Assembly (NCBI GenBank): GCA_900541795.1
Contig: UQLC01000011.1
Coordinates: 1-64,000, forward strand
DNA from: an uncultured Collinsella sp.
GTDB lineage: Bacteria; Actinomycetota; Coriobacteriia; Coriobacteriales; Coriobacteriaceae
Length of the DNA: 64,000 bases
Reading direction: 5' to 3'
The notes under the pieces were generated by a model. That model was not told the DNA's origin, ran no database searches, and saw only the letters and a program-made list of their open reading frames with translations. The stretch's first letter is position 1; each line of letters begins with the position of its first letter. A program made the translations under genes and the position numbers. Positions 51,745-61,867 of this stretch are shown piece by piece.

Positions 51745-52623
51745 ATGACTGCAGAAGATAAGGCAAAGAACGCCGGCAAGGTCGCGCTCGTTTTGGAGGG
51801 CGGCAGTTTCCGCGGGCAATTTACCGCAGGCGTGCTCGACGTTCTCATGGAGGCTGGCGTCGAGATTCCGGCGGTCTACGGTGTATCGGCCGGCGCCCTC
51901 AACGGCGTGAACTACAAGTCGCACCAGATCGGCCGTGCCAACCGCATCAACCTGGCTTTCTGCAATGACAATCGCTTCATGGGCGCCGCATCGTTTGCGT
52001 CCACGGGCTCTATTGTGGGTTACGACTTTATCTTCAACGATGTCCAGGACCGCTTGGATCCCTTTGACAACGAGACGTTCGACGCGAGCCCCATCGAGAT
52101 GTACGCCGTCGCGACGGACATGCTTTTTGGAACCGCCACGTACCTCCCGGTCAAAAGCGCCGTGCTCGATCTCGACGCCGTGCGCGCCTCGACCTCGTTG
52201 CCGCTGGTGACGCCGCCGGTCGAGATTGACGGGCACAAATACGTCGACGGCGGCGTAGCCGATTCGGTTCCTATCGAGCATGTGCTCGAAGAGGCGGGCT
52301 TCGATCGCGCGGTCGTCATCGTCACGCAGGACCGCTCGTACGAGAAAAAGCCCTACGAGTTTTTGCCGGCCGCGCGTGCGCGTTATGCCGACTACCCCTA
52401 TCTGCTCGAGGCTATCGAGACGCGCCACGACCGTTATAACATCCAGCGCATGCATCTGTGGAAGTATGAGCGCGAGGGCCGTGCGCTGGTCGTTGCTCCG
52501 CAAAAGCCGGTCGAGGTCGGCCATGTCGAGCACGATTCGGCAAAGCTTTTGGACCTGTATATCCAGGGCCGCCAGGAGGCAAAGCGCCTGCTCGCGGAAA
52601 TCCAAGAGTTCGTTGAGCGCTAG
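51745..52623 (+). CDS. Patatin-like phospholipase family protein
   Basis: The 292-residue protein has the patatin oxyanion loop LVLEGGSFRGQF, nucleophile elbow GVSAGALNG (Ser about 48) and catalytic Asp in YVDGGVADSVP (about 172). The Ser-Asp dyad is complete, so it is probably an active lipid acyl hydrolase. It lacks a signal peptide. The start follows GGAGG. Confidence 0.9.
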   Translation: MTAEDKAKNAGKVALVLEGGSFRGQFTAGVLDVLMEAGVEIPAVYGVSAGALNGVNYKSHQIGRANRINLAFCNDNRFMGAASFASTGSIVGYDFIFNDVQDRLDPFDNETFDASPIEMYAVATDMLFGTATYLPVKSAVLDLDAVRASTSLPLVTPPVEIDGHKYVDGGVADSVPIEHVLEEAGFDRAVVIVTQDRSYEKKPYEFLPAARARYADYPYLLEAIETRHDRYNIQRMHLWKYEREGRALVVAPQKPVEVGHVEHDSAKLLDLYIQGRQEAKRLLAEIQEFVER

Positions 52624-52721
52624 CGACGGCGAACCCTCAAAAATGACAACAGCTAAAGAGCTGGAAAATCACGGCTCGTGGATGACATGTGCAGAAACTC
52701 TGGTCGGAGACAAAATACCTG

Positions 52722-52749
52722 TTGACTCGTACGGCGAGCGGGGTAATAT
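52722..52749 (+). promoter_or_regulatory. Promoter of rplM-rpsI
   Basis: The -35 is TTGACT (52722-52727), the spacer is 16 bases, and the -10 is TAATAT (52744-52749). It leaves a leader of about 60 bases before the GTG of rplM. Confidence 0.8.
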
Positions 52750-52815
52750 GGACGGGTTACTTGCAGAGCCCCGTGAATCTCTGTAACAACACGTACTGTA
52801 CATGGAGGAGTCTAA

Positions 52816-53259
52816 GTGATTTCGAAATCGACTCACTACGCCAAGCAGGGCGAGGTCCAGCGCAACTGGGTTCTCGTCGACGCCGATGGTGCTGTCCTGG
52901 GCCGTCTTGCCACCCAGATCGCAATGATCCTGCGCGGTAAGAACAAGCCCCAGTTCACGCCCAACAGCGACTGCGGCGACTTCGTTGTCGTCATCAACGC
53001 CGATAAGGTCCAGCTTACCGGTAACAAGGCCGACACGAAGACCTATTATCGCCACAGCGGCTACAACGGCGGCCTCAAGGCTGAGAGCTTCCGCCAGGCT
53101 ATGGAGAAGCACCCGGAGAAGGTCATCGAGCGCGCCGTTCGCGGTATGCTGCCCAAGACCACCCTCGGTCGTGCCCAGATGACCAAGCTTAAGGTCTACG
53201 CTGGTGCCGAGCATCCGCATGCTGCCCAGAACCCCACGAAGATTGAGCTGGAGGCTTAA
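52816..53259 (+). CDS. rplM: 50S ribosomal protein L13
   Basis: The 147-residue protein has typical L13 motifs (RNWVLVDADGAVLGRLATQIA, YYRHSGYNGGLK, AVRGMLPKTTLGR). It starts with GTG after GGAGGAG. It is 2 bases before rpsI, the usual gene order. Confidence 0.97.
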   Translation: MISKSTHYAKQGEVQRNWVLVDADGAVLGRLATQIAMILRGKNKPQFTPNSDCGDFVVVINADKVQLTGNKADTKTYYRHSGYNGGLKAESFRQAMEKHPEKVIERAVRGMLPKTTLGRAQMTKLKVYAGAEHPHAAQNPTKIELEA

Positions 53260-53261
53260 AG

Positions 53262-53657
<396 letters not shown>

Positions 53658-53687
53658 GGTTTTATCTCCTTTCGAGATACAATGTAC

Positions 53688-53731
53688 AAGCGGGGCCTGC
53701 CGATTCCTCGGCGGGTCCCGCTTTTCTTTTT
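53688..53731 (+). terminator. Terminator of rplM-rpsI
   Basis: A GC-rich stem starting AAGCGGG and ending CCCGCTT is followed by TTCTTTTT. Confidence 0.88.
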
Positions 53732-53780
53732 CGACTAGGGTGGGCGGTTGCATATCGCCTGCTAGGGAAGGAGCGATCCT

Positions 53781-55118
53781 ATGCCCCAGAACATCTTCGG
53801 TACCGACGGCGTCCGTGGCGTCGCCAATGCCGACCTCTCGTGCGACCTCGCGTTTCGCCTGGGCCGCGCGGCGACCAAGTTCCTTGGTCCGGATATTTGC
53901 ATCGGCCGCGACACGCGCCTTTCGGGCACCATGCTCGAGAGCGCTCTGACCGCCGGCATTATGGCCGAGGGCGGCCGTCCGCACTGCTGCGGCGTCATCC
54001 CCACGCCTGCCGTGGCGCTGCTCACCGTTCAAAACGAGCTCGATGGCGGCATCGTCATCTCTGCTTCGCATAATCCGCCGGAGTTTAATGGCATCAAGTT
54101 CTTTAGCCGCAAGGGTATGAAGCTTCCCGATGCTGTCGAGGAAGAGATCAGCGCCTGGGTCATGTCCGAGGAAGCCATGGCTGCCGACACGCTGCCGACT
54201 GGCGCCGGCGTGGGCCACATCATCAAGATGAAGGACGCCCGCAAGGCATACGTCGACCACGCCATCGATACGCTTGATGGCCTGAGGCTCGACGGCCTGG
54301 TCGTTGCCGTCGACTGCGGCCATGGTGCTTCTTGCCAGACTACGCCCGCCGCACTGCAGCGCCTGGGTGCCACGGTCCATGCCATCAACACCGATTACTG
54401 CGGCACTGACATTAACGTTGAGTGCGGCTCCACTCACCTTGAGCCCCTGCGCGAGCTCGTGCTGCGCACCCACGCCGATATCGGCCTGGCCCACGATGGC
54501 GACGCCGATCGCGTGCTGTTCGTGGACAGCGAGGGCAACGAGATCGATGGCGACTACATCCTGGCCATCTGCGGCTCCGACCTGGCCGCTCGCGGCAAGC
54601 TCGCCAACTCCGAGATCGTTTCGACCGTTATGTGCAACCTGGGCTTCTCCATCGCTATGAAGGAGCAGGGCTTCGAGATGGTTCAGACCGCCGTGGGCGA
54701 CCGCTATGTTCTTGAGCGCATGCTCGCGGACGGCGCCGTCATCGGCGGCGAACAGTCCGGCCACATCATCTTCCTGGAGCACAACACCACCGGTGACGGC
54801 TTGGTGACGGCTCTGCAGCTGCTGGCCGTGCTCAAGCGCACCGGTCGTACCCTCACCGATCTTGCCGGCATCATGAAGAAGTACCCGCAGGTACTCGTCA
54901 ACGTGCATTCCGACAACAAGGCTGGTCTGGACGATTGCCAGCCCATCTGGGATGCCGTCGCTGCTGCCGAGAAGGAGCTTGACGGCCGCGGCCGCATTCT
55001 GGTGCGCCCGAGCGGTACCGAGCCGCTGGTCCGCGTGATGGCTGAGGCCGAAACGCACGAGCTGACCCAGCGTGTTGTCGACGACATCGTCGAGGTTGTC
55101 AAGCGCGAACTTCCCTAA
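53781..55118 (+). CDS. glmM: Phosphoglucosamine mutase
   Basis: The 445-residue protein has the phosphoserine loop VISASHNPPEFNGIKFF (about 93-109), the magnesium loop HDGDADRVLFVD, the sugar loop GGEQSGHII and the phosphate-binding RPSGTEPLVRVM. It interconverts glucosamine 6- and 1-phosphate for peptidoglycan precursor synthesis. NagB encoded 840 bases downstream uses the same glucosamine 6-phosphate. The start follows AAGGAG. Confidence 0.95.
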   Translation: MPQNIFGTDGVRGVANADLSCDLAFRLGRAATKFLGPDICIGRDTRLSGTMLESALTAGIMAEGGRPHCCGVIPTPAVALLTVQNELDGGIVISASHNPPEFNGIKFFSRKGMKLPDAVEEEISAWVMSEEAMAADTLPTGAGVGHIIKMKDARKAYVDHAIDTLDGLRLDGLVVAVDCGHGASCQTTPAALQRLGATVHAINTDYCGTDINVECGSTHLEPLRELVLRTHADIGLAHDGDADRVLFVDSEGNEIDGDYILAICGSDLAARGKLANSEIVSTVMCNLGFSIAMKEQGFEMVQTAVGDRYVLERMLADGAVIGGEQSGHIIFLEHNTTGDGLVTALQLLAVLKRTGRTLTDLAGIMKKYPQVLVNVHSDNKAGLDDCQPIWDAVAAAEKELDGRGRILVRPSGTEPLVRVMAEAETHELTQRVVDDIVEVVKRELP

Positions 55119-55189
55119 TGGTCAAAAACGGGTGCCAAGTGGTAAACTGTTAAAGCTATTTTGGTTGATTGGTATGTCCGAGGGGGATC

Positions 55190-55687
55190 ATGTTCACTAA
55201 AGTCCTAAGGTCTTTTGGTATGCGTGGTCGAGTCCTTACGCTGGATGCTCCCATCTCGGGCGACGTCATCCCGTTGTCTGAGGTCAATGACCAGACATTT
55301 GCCACCGGCCTTTTGGGCCAGGGCGTGGCGATTCAGCCCACGGGTACGCGCGTGATTGCGCCGGCAGACGCCAAGGTCGAGGCCATTTTCCCCACGGGAC
55401 ACGCCGTTGCGCTCAACACGGTCGATGGCTTGGACGTGCTCATCCACGTTGGCTTGGACACTGTTCAGCTCGAGGGCAAGCACTTTACCGTACATGCGCA
55501 AGTGGGTGACATCGTCCATAAGGGCGATGTACTCATTGAGTTCGATCGTGAGGCAATTGCTGCCGAGGGCTACGATGTGACGGTTCCCATCTTGGTGTGC
55601 AACTCCGTTGAGTTCTCGAGCATCAAGGGCTCCGTTGGCGTGCATGTCGAAGAGATGGACCAGCTCATCGTTGCTCGCGAGCGATAG
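55190..55687 (+). CDS. PTS glucose-type EIIA component
   Basis: The 165-residue protein is a single EIIA(Glc)-type domain. It has the phosphoacceptor His in LIHVGLDTVQLEG, the second His in PTGHAVALNTVDG, and MDQLIVARER at the C-terminus. It passes phosphate from HPr to an EIIB partner encoded elsewhere and may have regulatory roles. The start MFTKVL at 55190 follows GAGGGGG. Confidence 0.92.
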   Translation: MFTKVLRSFGMRGRVLTLDAPISGDVIPLSEVNDQTFATGLLGQGVAIQPTGTRVIAPADAKVEAIFPTGHAVALNTVDGLDVLIHVGLDTVQLEGKHFTVHAQVGDIVHKGDVLIEFDREAIAAEGYDVTVPILVCNSVEFSSIKGSVGVHVEEMDQLIVARER

Positions 55688-55727
55688 CAAGTGCACGTGG
55701 CCATTAGCCTACAATTCAAACACGTTT

Positions 55728-55761
55728 ACGGAGGGCGCCCTTGAAAGAGGACGCCCTCCGT
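55728..55761 (+). terminator. Hairpin after the EIIA gene
   Basis: A perfect 10-bp stem ACGGAGGGCG and its complement has a 14-base loop and no T-run. It is a weak terminator or mRNA end structure. Confidence 0.5.
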
Positions 55762-55959
55762 GGCAAGATGGGATTTGTCCGAAGCTAAAAGGCTTCGGGT
55801 CACCGTGGACGGGCAGGGGCCTCGACGCGGCTAGACACGAGACACATACATTACGCGACCTCGCCCTGGTGGCCGCACACGTTGGTTGCGGCCGACGCGG
55901 GCCGCGGGCAAGTGCTTGTAAAGGGAGCCTTGCCTCTCTTGTACGAGAAAGGACGCGTA

Positions 55960-56688
55960 ATGAAGATCATTAAAGCTAAAGACTACGAGGATATGAGCCG
56001 CAAGGCCGCCAATATCATCTCGGCGCAGGTTATCCTCAAGCCCGACTGTGTGCTGGGCCTTGCCACCGGCTCCACCCCGATCGGTGCCTACAAGCAGCTC
56101 GCTGCTTGGTACGAGAAGGGCGACGTCGACTTTGCCGAGGTCAGCACCTACAACCTGGACGAGTATCGCGGCCTTTCGCACGACGATCCCCAGAGCTATC
56201 ACTACTTTATGCGTGAGAACTTCTTCGATCACATCAACATCGACCTGAACAACACGCATGTGCCCGACGGTTCCAACCCCGACGCCGCCGCTGCCTGCTC
56301 TGAGTACGACAAGATCGTCGCCGCCGCCGGTTACCCGGATCTGCAGCTGCTCGGCATTGGCAACAACGGCCACATCGGCTTCAACGAGCCCGATGACCAC
56401 TTCTCCAAGGGCACGCACTGCGTCGACCTCACCGAGAGCACCATTCAGGCCAACAGCCGCCTGTTCGACAGCATCGACGACGTTCCCCGTCAGGCCTACA
56501 CCATGGGTACCCAGACCATCATGTATGCCCGCATGATCCTGGTCGTCGCCAACGGCGAGGCCAAGGCTCAGGCCGTGCATGACATGTGCTACGGTCCGGT
56601 TACGCCCGCGTGCCCGGCTTCGATCCTGCAGCTGCACACCAACTGCGTTGTCGTTGCCGACGAGGCCGCCCTTTCGCTCTGCGAGTAG
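55960..56688 (+). CDS. nagB: Glucosamine-6-phosphate deaminase
   Basis: The 242-residue protein has the NagB motifs GLATGSTPIGAYKQL, YNLDEYRGLSHDDPQSY and LGIGNNGHIGFNEP. It converts glucosamine 6-phosphate to fructose 6-phosphate and ammonia, so it balances the GlmM direction. The start at 55960 follows AAAGGA and fits the family length. Confidence 0.95.
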   Translation: MKIIKAKDYEDMSRKAANIISAQVILKPDCVLGLATGSTPIGAYKQLAAWYEKGDVDFAEVSTYNLDEYRGLSHDDPQSYHYFMRENFFDHINIDLNNTHVPDGSNPDAAAACSEYDKIVAAAGYPDLQLLGIGNNGHIGFNEPDDHFSKGTHCVDLTESTIQANSRLFDSIDDVPRQAYTMGTQTIMYARMILVVANGEAKAQAVHDMCYGPVTPACPASILQLHTNCVVVADEAALSLCE

Positions 56689-56720
56689 CGCGAATCCTGC
56701 ACCTCGACATAGCCTTGCCT

Positions 56721-56748
56721 AAGGCCTCCGCTTTGCGGGGGCCTTTTT
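56721..56748 (+). terminator. Terminator of nagB
   Basis: AAGGCCTCCGC and GCGGGGGCCTT pair and are followed by TTT. Confidence 0.88.
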
Positions 56749-57136
56749 GCTATCCCTTTCCGCCCGCTTGACCAAAATCTTGCCGCAAGCTTGACGAATG
56801 CCGGATGTCCAACAGTTTGATTCATTTCATACCAGATTCTATGCAAAAATGCCACTAAAAGGTCGTAGACGGTAGCGGGTGCTAGGCGAGTTGAATGACA
56901 TAGCTGAACCTTGTTCATCTGCGTTACACTGCCGCTTAGATGGGACAAGCTGACAAGCTCATTTACCTGCTTAAAGACCGATTAGTCGGGGGATTAATAA
57001 CAATCGGCCCTCGCTGTACAAAAACTTGCCGCTTGCGTACCGAAAGACAACCTAAAACACAAAACCGCTCTATTCATGGTGCGGCTTGTATAGTCTTGCG
57101 GTTACGGTGTCCATACGGTCGAGTAGAGGAGCAGGT
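56749..57136 (+). other. Upstream region of the large regulator
   Basis: No gene is seen in these 390 bases, which are richer in A+T than the flanks. Possible promoter elements near 57080-57110 (TTGTATAGT) are weak. No repeat family member was found here. Confidence 0.4.
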
Positions 57137-60136
57137 ATGGTAAACGATTTGGATAGTATAGACGACCTCGAACTGATGCCGCTGGGCGGAGGCTATATGG
57201 TGCGACGTGAGCGTCTGCTAAATGAGCTTATCGCCAAGGGCCGAAAGGCCGGCATCGTGGTTCTCTACGCGCCTGATGGCTTTGGGAAAACCTCGGTGCT
57301 GCTGCAGTACACCCAAGAGGTAAAAAGTGACCCGACGCGAGGCCCCGTGCGGATTATCGAGGCCGATCGCGCCATTGGGCGCGAGGTGTTTATGCAGCTC
57401 GAGGTGGTAACCGAAGAGCTCAAAGACAAGCCGCATTCCCTTGTCGCGATTGATAATGTGCCAAATCTCGATCAGCACGATACCGAAGACCTCATTGACA
57501 GGATTCGCGGCCTGCGCGCTATGGGGGTAGGGGTCTTTATCTCCTGCCGTCCTTCAAATCGTCAGCTGATTCATGGGCTGGGTGACTCGGTTAAGATCGA
57601 TGCGCAAATGCTCAAGGTGCATGCCTATGAGTATTCGGCGTGGGCATCGGCGTTTTCGATTAGCACATCGCTTGACTTTTACCAGCTCACACAGGGTGTG
57701 CCCGAGCTTGTTTCGGCTTTGCAGACGGGTCTGTACGGCCAGGGCGATGTTGCCGGTCTGCTCGAAAGCGAGATTGTCAACGTGTATGGTGCGGCACTTG
57801 TCGATCTTGCTTCGCTCGATAATAATGCGCTGTTCTGCGTTGCCTGCCTCATGATCTTGATGGGCGAGGGCAATATTGCAGAACTCGAGGCTTGTGGGGT
57901 GAGGCTGTCGATGATCGACCAGTCCTACCTTGTACGCGATTACCCGATCTTTGGTTTAGATCCGGCCGACCGGAGCTTTACGTGCCTGGGCGCCGAGGAT
58001 AACGGACGGCTTCGCCTGCGAAAGTTGGTGGCCGAGATCCGTCCCGAGCTAGTTCCGCGGGCGGCTCGAATTTTGCTCAAGGCAGGCCGATGTGATGCGG
58101 CGATGGACCTGGCCGACGCCTTTCTGGACCGTAGCGTGGTCCTTGAACTTGCCGGGCAGTATGGGGTCGATCTTGCTCTGACGGGGCACGGTGCCGATGT
58201 CTGCCGGGCGGCGTTGAGTACGATCGATGCCGAAGATCACGCTCCAGAGCCAACGCCTGCCGAGGCACTCGGCGTATATTTGGCGGCGGTCAGCGTGTCC
58301 AACACAAAGCTCGCCCGCTGCATGGCATCGCTCATTGAGCATGCGGGCGATCGGGCAGCCTGTGAAATAGATCCCGTTTCGTGGAAGGTCGCCCAGGTCC
58401 TTACGGCAGTTTGCTATGGGGACAACGGGCTTGGGCTTCCCATGAACCTTGCTGTGCCGGAAATCGAGACGGAACACACGGCACTCGACATGCTCTTTGC
58501 ACATATCGGGGCCAAGCACTGGTTGGCTGAGCGGGGAGACGACGGTGGTGCTCTGCAGCAGCTCAAAACGCGCAAAGCATATGACTGCGAGCTCGATATC
58601 GCGGGGACTTTTATACGGGCCGATAGCATGCTAGTGGAGCTCTTCGATGGGTCGTTTGCGGGGATCGACGAGCGCGACGACGAGATGGCGCTGATACGGG
58701 ACGCGCTCGATGTACGTGGACTTAAGGCGCCGGCTATCTGGGTGCGCATGGTGCTGGCGGCACGGCGGCTCCTTTCCGGCTTGCCGGTAACCGACGATGC
58801 GGCGTTCAACGAGCTCGATCGCTTTGCCGTACGCATGCGCGACAACCAGATTCAGCTGTTTGGCCTGCTGCTAGAAGGCTGGCAATCGCTGGCAGAAGGT
58901 CGGCCGGTCAATGCGAAGTTCCGCGCGGTCCAGGTGCTCAAACTGGCTGAGGAGCCAATTGCATACATGCGCGACAATGCGTTGCTGCTGGAGCGTGCGG
59001 CGTATCTGCGTAACACCTCGATGGTTTCGGTGCGCGAGGAGGCGGAGCTGCTCGATATAAGCCAGACGCAGGTTGGTGGTGCAGAAGCATGGATGGTGGC
59101 GCTGCATTTGGCTTGCGCGGGGCGAGATAGCGATCTTGCGGCCTGGATGTCCATGAATCGCGCGGGGATTCTAGAGCCATCGTATCGGCTCTTTGCACGC
59201 CTTGCCATGCATTGTCTGGGCGAGCCGGCGGTCAGAATTCGTAAGAAACTCCCCGTGCGCGAGCTATCGCGGTACTCGCTGCGTGACGATCTGGAAGGGG
59301 AGGGTGAGCGCCTGTTCCAGGCCGGCGAGGTTGAAGCCGTTGATACCATTGACCATATCGAGATTCGCATGTTTGGTGCGTTTCGCGCCGAGCGCGACGG
59401 GTTTCCCATCACGGACAAAATGTGGCGCCGCAAGAAGGCGGCGACACTTGCCGAGCGGCTTGCGCTGGGCATGGATGCGCTCGTCGATCGTGAGACGCTG
59501 GCCATGGAGTTGTGGCCCCATGCCGAGTTCAATAGCGCCCGCAACAACCTATACTCGACGATATCGCGCTTGCGGTCGGCTTTGGGACCGACGCCGGATG
59601 GCAAGTCGTGCGTGCTCATCCAAAATGAATGCATTGGGGTCAACAGTGACTACGTCAAGACCGATGTACGGCTGTTTGACCAGATAAGCCGCGAGGTTTT
59701 GGGAAATCGCACGGGTGCGCGCGGGCCCCATTTAGTTGAGCTGTGCCTTAAGATTGAGCAGCTTTATGCCGGACCGCTGTATGTTCCCAATGGCTGTAAT
59801 CCCACCTACTTTTTGCGTATGCGACGCATTATGCAGTCAAAGTTCATCGATTGCATGATTAAGGGAGCAAATGCCGCTCTAGAAGAAAACGATTTGCAGT
59901 CGGCGATTTGGCTGGCGGAGTCGGGGCTTCGACAGGAAACGGCGCGTGAGGATATGGTGCGCTGCGCCATGCGTGTCTACAGTGCGGCGGGGCGGCGGCG
60001 CGATATCGTCGAGCTATACAGTGGGCATATGCACCATCTGAGGGAGCAGGTCAATGGCGTGCCCGAGCCCGAGACGAGGCGTCTATACGAGCGCTTGGTG
60101 GAGGGGCGGCTCAATCGCGTGTTGGTCGAGCGATAA
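57137..60136 (+). CDS. Large ATPase/transcriptional regulator with C-terminal winged helix and BTAD
   Basis: The 999-residue protein has an N-terminal STAND-like ATPase: P-loop VLYAPDGFGKTSVL (about 40-53) and Walker B SLVAIDNVPNL. A long helical middle (about 250-730) without clear repeat units follows. The C-terminus has an OmpR/SARP-type winged helix (IEIRMFGAFRAERDGFPI to LRSALGP, about 738-830) and a bacterial transcriptional activation (BTAD) helical domain (about 840-990). SARP proteins usually carry the DNA-binding and BTAD parts first, then the ATPase; here the order is reversed, as in MalT-like activators. It probably senses a ligand through the ATPase core. No target gene is evident. 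The start at 57137 follows GAGGAG. Confidence 0.8.
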   Translation: MVNDLDSIDDLELMPLGGGYMVRRERLLNELIAKGRKAGIVVLYAPDGFGKTSVLLQYTQEVKSDPTRGPVRIIEADRAIGREVFMQLEVVTEELKDKPHSLVAIDNVPNLDQHDTEDLIDRIRGLRAMGVGVFISCRPSNRQLIHGLGDSVKIDAQMLKVHAYEYSAWASAFSISTSLDFYQLTQGVPELVSALQTGLYGQGDVAGLLESEIVNVYGAALVDLASLDNNALFCVACLMILMGEGNIAELEACGVRLSMIDQSYLVRDYPIFGLDPADRSFTCLGAEDNGRLRLRKLVAEIRPELVPRAARILLKAGRCDAAMDLADAFLDRSVVLELAGQYGVDLALTGHGADVCRAALSTIDAEDHAPEPTPAEALGVYLAAVSVSNTKLARCMASLIEHAGDRAACEIDPVSWKVAQVLTAVCYGDNGLGLPMNLAVPEIETEHTALDMLFAHIGAKHWLAERGDDGGALQQLKTRKAYDCELDIAGTFIRADSMLVELFDGSFAGIDERDDEMALIRDALDVRGLKAPAIWVRMVLAARRLLSGLPVTDDAAFNELDRFAVRMRDNQIQLFGLLLEGWQSLAEGRPVNAKFRAVQVLKLAEEPIAYMRDNALLLERAAYLRNTSMVSVREEAELLDISQTQVGGAEAWMVALHLACAGRDSDLAAWMSMNRAGILEPSYRLFARLAMHCLGEPAVRIRKKLPVRELSRYSLRDDLEGEGERLFQAGEVEAVDTIDHIEIRMFGAFRAERDGFPITDKMWRRKKAATLAERLALGMDALVDRETLAMELWPHAEFNSARNNLYSTISRLRSALGPTPDGKSCVLIQNECIGVNSDYVKTDVRLFDQISREVLGNRTGARGPHLVELCLKIEQLYAGPLYVPNGCNPTYFLRMRRIMQSKFIDCMIKGANAALEENDLQSAIWLAESGLRQETAREDMVRCAMRVYSAAGRRRDIVELYSGHMHHLREQVNGVPEPETRRLYERLVEGRLNRVLVER

Positions 60137-60139
60137 AAA

Positions 60140-60168
60140 ACGGGCGCCCGAAGTACTTGGGCACCCGT
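60140..60168 (-). terminator. Terminator of yhbY between convergent genes
   Basis: ACGGGCGCCC and GGGCACCCGT pair with one mismatch. On the minus strand TTTTTT follows. Confidence 0.85.
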
Positions 60169-60205
60169 AAGCTTGCTATGTGTTGGCTCGCCGGATCATT
60201 GGCTC

Positions 60206-60505
60206 TTAGACGAGCTTGATCTTCTCGATATCCTTGCGCGAGGACTCGCGATACAGCGAGAACTTGCGGCCGATGACCTGGACGACCTCGGCGTGGCAGC
60301 GCTCGGCGAGCTCTTCGGCGGCTTCGCGGGCGGAAAGACTGGAGCCATCGAGCACGGAGCACTTAACGAGCTCGTGCTTCTCCAGATAGGCGACCGTCTG
60401 CTCGACGGTGCCCTCATTAATATCGGACTTGCCGATGATGATGGCGGGGTTGAGGTGATGGGCCATGCTGCGAAGCTGCTTGACCTGGGCTCCTGTCAGT
60501 GCCAT
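60206..60505 (-). CDS. yhbY: YhbY/CRS1-YhbY (CRM) RNA-binding protein
   Basis: The 99-residue single CRM domain has LRSMAHHLNPAIIIGKSDIN and GRKFSLYRES, the GxxG-like and basic surfaces that bind rRNA. It is associated with the pre-50S ribosomal subunit in bacteria. It lies alone on the minus strand with its own terminator. Confidence 0.93.
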   Translation of the reverse strand: MALTGAQVKQLRSMAHHLNPAIIIGKSDINEGTVEQTVAYLEKHELVKCSVLDGSSLSAREAAEELAERCHAEVVQVIGRKFSLYRESSRKDIEKIKLV

Positions 60506-60663
60506 GGGTTCTCGCTTTCTATGTATGGGGCGCCCCGCGACGGGGCCTTAATCTACGTGAGCTGTCCCACGATAACGCAGGAACGGCGCGGTGTGGAGCG
60601 CGTTTGCCCAGTTCAAAAAGAATGCGGATGCCGAATGAGTGGGCGGTGCGGGCTGCGAACAGG

Positions 60664-61551
60664 CTATGAGCTGGGCGCAGAGACCGGCTCCCATGCAATA
60701 AACGCCCAGCGAACCTTACGGATATGGTCGAGCATATAGCGCCCCTGCGGCACGCCCTTGGAGCCCGGCTCACCGGCATGGGGATTCTCGATCATGTGCT
60801 GGGCGATGTAGTCGCGCAGACGGTCGACCTTATCCTCGTTGCCATGCTCAAGCATGCGGGAAAAGTCCGCCACGCCCGCTTCAAGGCTGTCGAAGGTATC
60901 GCGACGCGGCGATTCAAAGTACGTGACCTGCGGCAGGGCACCCATCTGAATGAGGATGTTGAAGGCGTACACAAAGCCATTGCTGCAGGTAACCGAGGCG
61001 CCAATAGCGTTCATCAAGTGCAGATCATAGCGCGGGCTGGAGTTAGCGACCATCGTGACAGCACAACGCCGACGAGCCGTACGGTCGAGCTTGGCAAGCG
61101 CACCTTTTAGATCGGTCGTCGTAACCGACCGACTGGCAAAGGCAACATCCACCGCTTTCGCGACCGGTCCAACCAAATCCCAATCATCATCCCAAGCAAG
61201 CTCAAGCGGCGTAATGCGACCCTCGAGCCCATAGTACTCAATGCCAGCATCAAGCGTGCCCAACATGGCAGGGGAAAAATCGGCGGCAATCACGGAATGT
61301 CCGTCTTGCGCAAGCGGAATAGCAATCGACCCAGCCCCACACCCCATATCAAGCACGGATTCACCAGGCTTTAATGCCAACAGCTTGATAAAGTCCCGGG
61401 CATACGGGGCAGTCTCCAACGGCCGAAAATGCCGAGCCCGCTTATCCCATTCAAAAGAATCATCAGCCCGCCGCCGATCAGCCTGCAGGCGCATCCATTC
61501 GCCATTCCAATCCGCAGAAAGAAGCTCAGAGCGAGCATCCCCATCAACCAC
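60664..61551 (-). CDS. Class I SAM-dependent methyltransferase
   Basis: The 295-residue protein has motif I VLDMGCGAGSIAIPLA and motif II VIAADFSPAML of Rossmann-type methyltransferases, and a preceding FEWDKRARHF pattern seen in small-molecule methyltransferases. The GTG at 61551 is preferred as start because AGGAGG precedes it with proper spacing; the ATG at 61611 would add a hydrophobic, probably untranslated stretch. The substrate is unknown. Confidence 0.85.
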   Translation of the reverse strand: MVDGDARSELLSADWNGEWMRLQADRRRADDSFEWDKRARHFRPLETAPYARDFIKLLALKPGESVLDMGCGAGSIAIPLAQDGHSVIAADFSPAMLGTLDAGIEYYGLEGRITPLELAWDDDWDLVGPVAKAVDVAFASRSVTTTDLKGALAKLDRTARRRCAVTMVANSSPRYDLHLMNAIGASVTCSNGFVYAFNILIQMGALPQVTYFESPRRDTFDSLEAGVADFSRMLEHGNEDKVDRLRDYIAQHMIENPHAGEPGSKGVPQGRYMLDHIRKVRWAFIAWEPVSAPSS

Positions 61552-61716
61552 GGGCCAACCTCCTAGCAACAAAAAAGCGACTCCCCCAAAAAGAAGAGCC
61601 GCAACCAGCATATATCAGAAAGAACCGATCCAACGCCAAACCGCCATACCAGCAAAGTAGGGCAGAAGCGAAGCGACTGCCAAAGGGATAGAACCCAACC
61701 GAGGTCCCGTTGTGCG

Positions 61717-61850
61717 GGAGCCCCGGGGAGGGCAAATATATAAGGTCGATCGCGAGTTCCGCACGAGCCGGAGAGCACTTAATGTGCTCTCCGTGCGAGT
61801 CAGGACTGTCCGAGCAGGCGACCTTATATATTTGCCCTCCCCGGGGCTCC
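61717..61850. repeat. Delta-family nested hairpin, copy B
   Basis: Perfect 32-base outer arms lie at 61717-61748 and 61819-61850. They begin GGAGCCCCGG like copy A, then differ. Read on the minus strand, the core has CAGTCCTG, a hairpin GAGAGCAC-ATTAA-GTGCTCTC (61771-61791) and GTGCGGAACTC. The loop and flanks equal those of copy A while the stem is different but still paired. Confidence 0.9.
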
Positions 61851-61867
61851 TCGCCCGAACCCCTCAG

